NCBI RefSeq assembly: GCF_042445055.1
Contig: NZ_CP170339.1
Location: 62,001 to 126,000, forward strand
Source: Falsihalocynthiibacter sp042445055
GTDB lineage: Bacteria; Pseudomonadota; Alphaproteobacteria; Rhodobacterales; Rhodobacteraceae
Direction of reading: 5' to 3'
Length of the DNA: 64,000 bases
The translations under genes and the position numbers were made by a program. Positions 8,346-15,239 of the stretch are shown here, piece after piece. The first letter of the stretch is position 1; each line of letters begins with the position of its first letter. Under the pieces are notes generated by a model. It worked only from the letters and a program-made list of their open reading frames with translations. It had not been told where the DNA came from and did not search any database.

Positions 8346-9080
8346 TCAATCTTCTCGTTTTGTGCGTGGAACATCAATTTCCAGAATGTTGTCAACGCGC
8401 TCTGTGACCTCGTCCAACGACGCTTCGAGTTTTTGGCGAAGGCTTTCTAATTCATCGTCAGATACCTTGCGCGGAACCTCATGCTCCCAACGCTGACAGA
8501 CACGGACACCCTTGTTAAAGGGCCAAGCAAGCATCGCCTGATCCCATGACGAGGCCATGATGCTGTGGCGCTTGGTTGCGAATGCAGCGACGAAAACGGG
8601 ACGACCGGACGAGCGCGCCCAAAGCAGTGGCGCCGTCTTGGCAACTCGCGCGGGTCCATTTGTGCCGTCCACCGCAATACCAACCGAAACGCCATCCTTC
8701 ATTTTCCGCAGCACTTCGCGCGACATCGCAAAGCCGCCTTGCCCCTTGGGCATCGGAATGGTCTCAAAGCCAAACTCCTGCTGCACCATTCCCGCCATGC
8801 GACCACCCTTGGCCGTAGACGTAAGCGAACAGATTCGCCCAGCGCTCAAATCAAATAGATACGGCGCCATCAAGAGACGTTGATGCCAGAGAACCACAAT
8901 TATCGGCCCGTCCTTGAGAGCCTCGCGCATTTCGTCGAACCCCTCGCTTGTCCAGTGCGTCGTAGACCAGACAAACCGCACATAGTTCGCGAGTGTTTTT
9001 GCAACCAAACGGGTGACAAAACGGCTGTTGGCTATTCGCTTGCCGAGGGACTGCTTTTTCTTGGCCATCGTCTTTACCAT
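8346..9080 (-). CDS. DUF374 lysophospholipid acyltransferase-like protein
   Basis: 244 residues. DUF374 proteins are remote relatives of LPLAT acyltransferases and of LpxL/WaaM-type enzymes, and are thought to modify lipids or lipid A at the inner membrane. The family motif VLWHQRLLM near residue 60 takes the place of the acyltransferase HX4D box, and AVDGTNGPAR near residue 142 is the conserved second block. The N-terminus is strongly basic, with a short amphipathic start. ATG 9080 is used; ATG 9068 is a possible alternative. Neighbouring cardiolipin synthase fits a membrane-lipid function, but the substrate is unknown. Confidence 0.82.
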   Translation of the reverse strand: MVKTMAKKKQSLGKRIANSRFVTRLVAKTLANYVRFVWSTTHWTSEGFDEMREALKDGPIIVVLWHQRLLMAPYLFDLSAGRICSLTSTAKGGRMAGMVQQEFGFETIPMPKGQGGFAMSREVLRKMKDGVSVGIAVDGTNGPARVAKTAPLLWARSSGRPVFVAAFATKRHSIMASSWDQAMLAWPFNKGVRVCQRWEHEVPRKVSDDELESLRQKLEASLDEVTERVDNILEIDVPRTKRED

Positions 9081-9136
9081 TCTCTAGCGGTTGTCGCGTT
9101 CCTGCCCTACCGTAGGGCTGAATGCAATGCGCGCCG

Positions 9137-10546
9137 CTATAGGATCGGAGCAAACAGGCGGGCAACAGGCGCGCCCATGCGTTGCAAGCGTGGGAGGTCC
9201 TTAAATGACTTCTCAACCTCCTTACACTCGGTGAAATCCTTCTCCAGCATCGCCGCGACGTCCTGCGCGGCACGTTTATCAAAGAAGATTGCCGTTGCCT
9301 CGAAGTTGAGCCGACATGAACGGTTGTCCAAATTCGTCGTACCGATCGAGGCAATGCTCTCATCGACAAGCAATACTTTTTGGTGCGTAAACCCGTTGGC
9401 ATACATCAGGATTTTCACGCCTGCTTGCTTAAGTTCATCGAAATACGCAAAGGCAGCCAGCCAAGTAACATAGTGATCCGCCTTTTCCGGAATCATGATC
9501 CGCACATCAACACCGCGCAGGGCCGCGAGCTTGAGTGCCGATAGGATATCACCATCTGGAATAAGATAAGGCGTCGCGATCCAGAGGCGCTTCCTTGCCG
9601 CAGCAATTGCGGCGCAGAAATAGAGGCTACCGGTTTCCATTTCGTCAGCTGGACCTGTCGCCATAATGAGCGCATCCATATCCTCGGGTGAGCGATGACC
9701 CTGCCAGTTCAGGTTCGGGATAACGTTATCCTGTGTGGCCCAGTGCCAGTCTTCGACGAAAACCAACTGTAACTGAAGGACAATCGGCCCTTCGATACGG
9801 CAATGGGTATCGCGCCAATGTCCGAAATGTGGGTCACGGCCCATGTATTCATCGCCAACATTCAAACCGCCCGTAAAGCCAACACGCCCATCTACAATGA
9901 CCGTTTTTCTGTGGTTGCGAAAGTTGATCTGAAAGCGGTTACGCGGCCCTTGGAGATCATGCGCGTTCACCGTTTTAACGCCTGATTCCTCAAGTTCCTC
10001 CAAATATCTCTTGGGCAGCTTGGCGCTGCCAACGGCATCGAACAACAGGTGCACAGTCACGCCGCGTTGTGCGCAATCAATAAGTTTCTGCTGAAATTCA
10101 CGCCCCAGTTCGTCGTCTTTGAGAATATAGAACTGCACCAGAATATAATCCTCGGCCTTGTCCATTTCTGCAAATATGGCGTCGAAAGTCTCTTGCCCAT
10201 CAATGAGCAACTTCATCCCATTTCCGGAAAGGACAGGAACCTCTGCAATCTTTTCAAAAGCGGTATAGCCGACATCGTCGTCGTCACCCAGTGGCATATG
10301 GCTAGCAGCAAATTGCGCAACACCTTCTACGACTTCGCGCGTGTCGCGACGCGAAACGAGGTAGCCCTTAAACCTGAAATTCCCCAGAAACAAATAAGCG
10401 GGGATCGCCAGCACCGGAGATGCCAACAAGAATATGACCCAAGCGACCGACCCTTGCGGCGTGCGCGCAGAGAGAACCGCCCAATACGCAAACACGAAAG
10501 CTGTGCCCCAAATAAGAATTGTGGCCCCGATAATCAGATATGTCAT
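9137..10546 (-). CDS. cls: Cardiolipin synthase (phospholipase D type)
   Basis: 470 residues. Two N-terminal membrane helices (residues about 2-55) are followed by two PLD domains. Both HKD motifs are intact: HRKTVIVDGRVGFTGG in the middle and HQKVLLVDESIASIGT near the C-terminus. The enzyme joins two phosphatidylglycerol molecules into cardiolipin and glycerol at the inner membrane. The start is decided by the ribosome site GGAGGGG at 10553-10559: it is only three bases from ATG 10549 but six from ATG 10546, and too close to 10567 to serve it. ClsA-like by domain order. Confidence 0.93.
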   Translation of the reverse strand: MTYLIIGATILIWGTAFVFAYWAVLSARTPQGSVAWVIFLLASPVLAIPAYLFLGNFRFKGYLVSRRDTREVVEGVAQFAASHMPLGDDDDVGYTAFEKIAEVPVLSGNGMKLLIDGQETFDAIFAEMDKAEDYILVQFYILKDDELGREFQQKLIDCAQRGVTVHLLFDAVGSAKLPKRYLEELEESGVKTVNAHDLQGPRNRFQINFRNHRKTVIVDGRVGFTGGLNVGDEYMGRDPHFGHWRDTHCRIEGPIVLQLQLVFVEDWHWATQDNVIPNLNWQGHRSPEDMDALIMATGPADEMETGSLYFCAAIAAARKRLWIATPYLIPDGDILSALKLAALRGVDVRIMIPEKADHYVTWLAAFAYFDELKQAGVKILMYANGFTHQKVLLVDESIASIGTTNLDNRSCRLNFEATAIFFDKRAAQDVAAMLEKDFTECKEVEKSFKDLPRLQRMGAPVARLFAPIL

Positions 10547-10580
10547 CATAATCCCCTCCGTAAACATGAGGTGGTGAATT

Positions 10581-11429
10581 TCAGGCTATCTTCGCCTCTT
10601 GCTTTAGATCCATTAGTGCCGAATTAAATGTCGCCCCAATAATCAGAATTGCGGCAGACAGGTACAAGAATATGAGCCCCGACATTACCCCCGCAAGACC
10701 CGCATAAGTCACGCTATAACGTGCGAAATGTCCGAGATAGTAACTGAAGGCTTGTCCGAAAATCGCCCATGCAAAAATCGTAAGTACCGCGCCGGGCCAA
10801 ATTACGGAAATAGGACGGCGGGTTTGCGTCAAGAGAGAATTGACCGCCAGAACAGCAGCAACAATAGGCACAACCGCAATCGCGAACCGCAGCGGAGTGC
10901 TATTGAAGATACTTAGCCACTCTTCCGGAATGGGCACCATATCTTGAAAATACGCGAAGTAGAGTGGAATAAGAACGAGCAGTACCGTCACAACCGTGAT
11001 TGAAACCGCACCCGCCAAAACGAACCCGATACACAACAAACGTTTACGCCAATAGGGGCGCGTATCCACTTCGCCATATGCGCGCGTGATCGCAAGACGT
11101 ACGGCTTCGGCGCCGTTAGAGGCAAAGAACATCGTCATAAGCGCACCGAAAGTCAGGGTCTGGCTATTGCCCTGCGCCAATACCGCGCGCAGTTCTCTCT
11201 CGATCGGTTCGGCCACAACATCGGGCCAGTTGCCAAAGAGAAGCTGCATTATGTTCTCGCTCTCAACCGTCGAGCTGAGCTGGCTTCCGAGCGAAAGCGC
11301 GAAAATTGTAAACGGGAAAATCGCCAGCATCAGGGAAAGCGCCACGTGGCTACTCAGGGCAAGACCGTCTTGTTTGTGGAAGCGGCGCAAAGCGATAAAA
11401 AGCGCTCGGGCGACCCGTTTGATATCCAT
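10581..11429 (-). CDS. YihY/BrkB-family inner membrane protein
   Basis: 282 residues with about six helices. Family landmarks are FHKQDGLALSSHVALSLMLAIFPF near the N-terminus and the YSVTYAGLAGVMSGLIFLYLSA block near residue 235. Early annotation as ribonuclease BN (rbn) was an error; YihY proteins are membrane proteins of unclear function, sometimes proposed as exporters of virulence or lipid factors. I use ATG 11429, which has AAGG eight bases upstream; the longer GTG start at 11483 would add an unusual RRRR-containing tail and lacks a ribosome site. Probably co-transcribed with cardiolipin synthase. Confidence 0.87.
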   Translation of the reverse strand: MDIKRVARALFIALRRFHKQDGLALSSHVALSLMLAIFPFTIFALSLGSQLSSTVESENIMQLLFGNWPDVVAEPIERELRAVLAQGNSQTLTFGALMTMFFASNGAEAVRLAITRAYGEVDTRPYWRKRLLCIGFVLAGAVSITVVTVLLVLIPLYFAYFQDMVPIPEEWLSIFNSTPLRFAIAVVPIVAAVLAVNSLLTQTRRPISVIWPGAVLTIFAWAIFGQAFSYYLGHFARYSVTYAGLAGVMSGLIFLYLSAAILIIGATFNSALMDLKQEAKIA

Positions 11430-11498
11430 TACTACAGGCCTTCGCCGTCGAAAAAAGAGGTTACTCCCCCATAGTCCTACCACGGGGGAGCAGATAAT

Positions 11499-12020
11499 TT
11501 AAACAGCTGCGGTGGATTTGCTGCTCAGCGAAAGCATAACCAAAGAGATACCGCTCGAAATCAGCTCAACCGCCAAGAGGATACCTAGGATCGTCGCCGC
11601 AGATTGCGGGAAGTTACCAAAGATCATCAGAGCTAGAATAACCGACAGCGCGCCCGAAATAAGTACGGGCCAGAACGCTTGTGTTCCTTTCAGACTAAAC
11701 GACACAAACACCTTCGCTGCGCCAATAACGAGGAACATGATCGCAACAAGCATCGTAAGCGAGATGATTCCCGCGAACGGATTGTTGAAGAGCGCGATAC
11801 CCACCAAAATGCCGAGCACACCCGTTACGCCGGACCAGATCTTGTTAGAGGTGCCCTCTTGAGTGAAAGCAGCAAAAAGCTGAATTACGCCGCCGATTAG
11901 GAACGACCACGCAGCGATTGCTGTTGCGGTTAAGGTTGCGGCGAAGGGATTTGCGAGCGCAAATATGCCGCCGATTATGAGAACGATGCCTGCGAGAAGC
12001 CAAAGAATCCAATGTTTCAT
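11499..12020 (-). CDS. HdeD/DUF308 family membrane protein
   Basis: 173 residues forming six short helices in three pairs, with the glycine-rich spacing (LAGIVLIIGGIFALANPFAA, then GVLGILVGIALFNNPFAG) typical of the DUF308/HdeD repeat. HdeD in E. coli is linked to acid resistance at high density; in other bacteria the role is unknown. ATG 12020 is preceded by AAAGG; the more distal ATG at 12062 lacks a site. It sits alone between the YihY gene and the sulfide regulator, with a 69-base gap to the former. Confidence 0.85.
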   Translation of the reverse strand: MKHWILWLLAGIVLIIGGIFALANPFAATLTATAIAAWSFLIGGVIQLFAAFTQEGTSNKIWSGVTGVLGILVGIALFNNPFAGIISLTMLVAIMFLVIGAAKVFVSFSLKGTQAFWPVLISGALSVILALMIFGNFPQSAATILGILLAVELISSGISLVMLSLSSKSTAAV

Positions 12021-12108
12021 TTTACTACCTTTGTTAAGATGTACTGCTGATATTATGCACAAATATTAAACGCTAACCCTTCAGCTACCAAGGAAAATGT
12101 GGATTCGG

Positions 12109-12423
12109 CTATGTGCCATCACGGGGCGCGCAGTAGATTTCATGCAACACTGAAAGAACAGCTTCGGCCTCTTTTGATGCCACGCGATAGTAAATCGTTT
12201 GCCCGTCACGTCGGGTTCCAACAAGGTCCGCCTTACGCAATTTTGCAAGGTGATGGGACATCGCCGGCTGCGAGAGTTCGCAGATTTCCGTCAATGTCTG
12301 GACTGACTTTTCCTCACCTAACAAGTTGCAAAGCACCTTGAGCCGTACGGGTTGCGACAGCATCGTCATGAGCGCCGCAGCCTCATCGAGGTTGTCATCC
12401 AGATTATCAATCACAGTATCCAT
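12109..12423 (-). CDS. ArsR-type repressor of the SqrR/BigR (persulfide-sensing) class
   Basis: 104 residues: a winged-helix ArsR fold with recognition helix ICELSQPAMSHHLAKLRKA and wing RRDGQTIYYRV. It carries C32 (VLCNLL) and C98 (EIYCAP), exactly 66 residues apart, the same separation as the C41/C107 pair of SqrR and the C42/C108 pair of BigR, which form a polysulfide bridge on sulfide exposure. A third cysteine, C48, lies in the recognition region. It is divergent from a persulfide dioxygenase gene, the classical target. Expected to repress that gene and itself until sulfane sulfur accumulates. Family and cysteine spacing are seen; the ligand is inference. Confidence 0.88.
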   Translation of the reverse strand: MDTVIDNLDDNLDEAAALMTMLSQPVRLKVLCNLLGEEKSVQTLTEICELSQPAMSHHLAKLRKADLVGTRRDGQTIYYRVASKEAEAVLSVLHEIYCAPRDGT

Positions 12424-12450
12424 CGCTGTACCCTTGTATATTTATGATCG

Positions 12451-12460
12451 CTTATATAAG
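12451..12460. promoter_or_regulatory. AT-rich palindrome, candidate SqrR/BigR-type operator
   Basis: Perfect 10-bp palindrome CTTATATAAG inside an AT-rich 146-base divergent region between the ArsR gene and the dioxygenase gene. GTATA and TATAC flanks extend the symmetry loosely. BigR-type sites are AT-rich dyads in the same position, but the exact bases bound cannot be told by eye. Confidence 0.45.
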
Positions 12461-12569
12461 TATACCTCAATGAGATACGAATTATAAGTCTATACACACA
12501 AATAGTGCGGTTTCTGGTATCGTGAAGCACCTCGCACATCTATTCGCAACCCTCATCAAGGAGAGAATA

Positions 12570-13454
12570 ATGTCTGATTATCCTATTGATATGAAACAGA
12601 CCCCTGATATCGAAGCCTTTTTTGATGAAGCGACGAACACCATCAGCTACGTCGTAACCGACCCCGCAACAAAGGCCTGCGCGGTCATTGATAGTGTCAT
12701 GGACATCGACTACGCCGCGGGCAGGATCACCTATGAGCACGCGGATTCAATCATCGACTATATTCGCAGCAACGACCTCTCGCTTGAGTGGATCATCGAA
12801 ACTCACGTTCACGCCGATCACCTTTCTGCGGCGCCCTATATTCAGCAGCATCTCGGCGGAAAAATCGGCGTCGGGGCGAAAATAATGGTTGTGCAGGACA
12901 CATTTGGCAAAATCTTTAACGAAGGCACAGAGTTCCAACGCGACGGAAGCCAGTTCGACGCCCTTTTTGAGGATGGTGACACCTACAAAATCGGCTCACT
13001 CGAGGCATTTGCGATGTACACACCTGGGCACACCCCTGCCTGTATGGTGCACGTCATTGGCGATGCGGCATTTGTCGGGGATACGCTTTTCATGCCAGAC
13101 GGCGGCTCAGCGCGGGCGGATTTCCCCGGCGGTGACGCGGGAGCGCTCTATGACAGCATCCTCAAGGTTCTCGCCCTCCCTGATGAGATGCGGCTGTTTA
13201 TGTGTCACGATTACGCACCAGACGGGCGGGAATTTGCGTGGGAAACTACCGTCGCAGAGGAAAAGGAACACAATATTCATGTCGGCGGCGGCAAAACCCG
13301 CGAGGAATTCGTGAAGTTCCGCACTGAGCGCGACGCGACGCTCGCGGTGCCCAAACTTATCATCCCGTCCCTTCAGGTAAACATGCGCGCCGGAGAAGTC
13401 CCCCGAGACAAAGACGGCAATCCAATGCTCAAAGTACCCGTAAACAAACTCTAG
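12570..13454 (+). CDS. Persulfide dioxygenase, metallo-beta-lactamase fold (Blh/PDO type)
   Basis: 294 residues. The metal site THVHADHLSAA (HxHxDH) is near residue 79; further ligands lie in YTPGHTPAC and GDTLFMPDGGSARADFPGG, whose wording is that of the bacterial PDO/Blh subgroup rather than glyoxalase II. The mononuclear iron enzyme oxidises glutathione persulfide to sulfite and glutathione in the cytoplasm. AAGGAGAG precedes ATG 12570, which I prefer to the upstream ATG 12522. Divergent from the SqrR/BigR-like repressor and followed after 27 bases by a SulP transporter, so one sulfide-detoxification operon is likely. Confidence 0.92.
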   Translation: MSDYPIDMKQTPDIEAFFDEATNTISYVVTDPATKACAVIDSVMDIDYAAGRITYEHADSIIDYIRSNDLSLEWIIETHVHADHLSAAPYIQQHLGGKIGVGAKIMVVQDTFGKIFNEGTEFQRDGSQFDALFEDGDTYKIGSLEAFAMYTPGHTPACMVHVIGDAAFVGDTLFMPDGGSARADFPGGDAGALYDSILKVLALPDEMRLFMCHDYAPDGREFAWETTVAEEKEHNIHVGGGKTREEFVKFRTERDATLAVPKLIIPSLQVNMRAGEVPRDKDGNPMLKVPVNKL

Positions 13455-13481
13455 CGTACTCGCCCCAGTTGGGACCACTCC

Positions 13482-15239
13482 ATGCACAAATACATTCCAA
13501 TCCTCGACTGGGGCCGCCGCTATAACACAATGGCGTTGTCCAACGATCTTGTTGCGGCACTGATTGTTACGATCATGCTGATCCCGCAATCGCTCGCCTA
13601 TGCGCTTCTTGCGGGATTACCGCCCGAGGCCGGGCTCTATGCGTCGATCCTGCCGATCATCCTCTATGCGATTTTTGGAACCAGCCGCGCCCTCGCCGTT
13701 GGCCCAGTCGCCGTCGTGTCACTACTTACGGCTACGGCAATCGGGAATGTCGCCCAAGCAGGCACCGCAGGATACGCGATTGCGGCTCTAACGCTGGCAT
13801 TTTTGTCTGGATCGTTCCTCGTTCTCATGGGCGTGCTTAGGCTCGGGTTTCTTGCGAACTTTCTCTCGCACCCCGTGATCGCAGGCTTTATCACCGCGTC
13901 CGGCATTCTCATCGCGACAAGTCAGATCAAACATATTCTGGGCATATCCGCAGAGGGGCACACACTCCCCGAAGTCTTTCTTTCGCTGTTTCACAATCTA
14001 TCCCAAGCCAACATGCTCACCGCCTCCATTGGGATTGCGGTGATGGCCTTCCTTTTTTGGGTACGCAAAGGTGCAAAGCCCTTTCTAATCCGCCTCGGGC
14101 TTCCCGCAAGGCTTTCGGACTTCGGCGCGAAAGCAGGGCCGGTTCTCGCGGTATTCGTCTCTACTCTTGCGGTATTCGGCTTTGATCTAATTTCCAAAGG
14201 CGTCGCCGTCGTGGGCGAGGTACCGCAATCGTTGCCACCACTCACGATGCCCGACCTATCCCCTGAATTGGTCTCTAGTTTGCTTGTCCCCGCAATTCTG
14301 ATTTCCGTGATCGGTTTTGTTGAGAGCATCTCGGTCGCTCAGACCCTCGCAGCGCGAAAGCGTCAACGGATCGACCCAGACCAAGAGCTTATCGGCCTCG
14401 GCGCAGCGAACCTTGGGGCGGCATTTACAGGTGGATTCCCCGTCACTGGTGGATTTTCCAGATCAGTCGTGAACTATGACGCCGGAGCAGAAACCCCAGC
14501 CGCGGGTATCTTCACTGCCATTGGCCTCGCCGTTGCCGCTGTCACCATCACGCCGATTATTTTCTTCCTGCCGAAGGCGACACTCGCCGCAACCATCATC
14601 GTAGCGGTCCTGAGCCTTGTTGATTTCAGTATCCTCTCAAAGACTTGGAACTACTCCAAAGCCGACTTCGCGGCCGTCTCAATCACAATGCTGGTCACGC
14701 TGACGCTCGGGGTTGAGATCGGCGTCACATCCGGCGTCGCGGTATCCATTTTGGTCCATCTCTACAAAACATCGCGCCCCCATATGGCGATCGTCGGACA
14801 GGTTCCCAACTCCGAACACTTCCGAAATATACTTCGCCACGATGTTGAGACGCACTCCGATATTCTGACACTTAGGGTGGATGAGAGCCTATACTTCGCC
14901 AATGCGCGGTATCTCGAAGATCAACTATATGATCTGGCCGCACAGCGCCCAAACCTCAAGCACGTGATACTGATGTGCCCCGCCGTCAATGCCATCGACA
15001 TGAGTGCGCTGCATTCCCTCGAAGAAATAAACGAACGGCTCGCGCTAAGCGGTATTAAGTTCCATTTGAGTGAGGTTAAGGGGCCAGTAATGGACCGCCT
15101 CCTCAATGTGGATTTCCCGAAACACATAAGCGGCAAAATCTACCTGTCTCAACATCAAGCGATTACGGACCTGAACCGCGAACCTAAATCAGATCAAACA
15201 TTTTCCCGCCGAGCGTCAGATCAATATGATCCTGCGTAG
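13482..15239 (+). CDS. SulP-family anion transporter with STAS domain
   Basis: 585 residues. About 12 membrane helices (starting IPILDWGRRYN, then LVAALIVTIMLIPQSLAYALLAGLPPEAGLYAS, the SulP signature) occupy residues 1-430, and a cytoplasmic STAS domain follows (about 445-550, with HVILMCPAVNAIDMSAL). GGFPVTGGFSRSVVN is the second conserved SulP block. SulP proteins move sulfate, bicarbonate or related anions. Next to a persulfide dioxygenase, the likely cargo is sulfite/sulfate, though this is inference. Its 3' end overlaps the convergent RTX gene by 56 bases. Confidence 0.92.
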   Translation: MHKYIPILDWGRRYNTMALSNDLVAALIVTIMLIPQSLAYALLAGLPPEAGLYASILPIILYAIFGTSRALAVGPVAVVSLLTATAIGNVAQAGTAGYAIAALTLAFLSGSFLVLMGVLRLGFLANFLSHPVIAGFITASGILIATSQIKHILGISAEGHTLPEVFLSLFHNLSQANMLTASIGIAVMAFLFWVRKGAKPFLIRLGLPARLSDFGAKAGPVLAVFVSTLAVFGFDLISKGVAVVGEVPQSLPPLTMPDLSPELVSSLLVPAILISVIGFVESISVAQTLAARKRQRIDPDQELIGLGAANLGAAFTGGFPVTGGFSRSVVNYDAGAETPAAGIFTAIGLAVAAVTITPIIFFLPKATLAATIIVAVLSLVDFSILSKTWNYSKADFAAVSITMLVTLTLGVEIGVTSGVAVSILVHLYKTSRPHMAIVGQVPNSEHFRNILRHDVETHSDILTLRVDESLYFANARYLEDQLYDLAAQRPNLKHVILMCPAVNAIDMSALHSLEEINERLALSGIKFHLSEVKGPVMDRLLNVDFPKHISGKIYLSQHQAITDLNREPKSDQTFSRRASDQYDPA

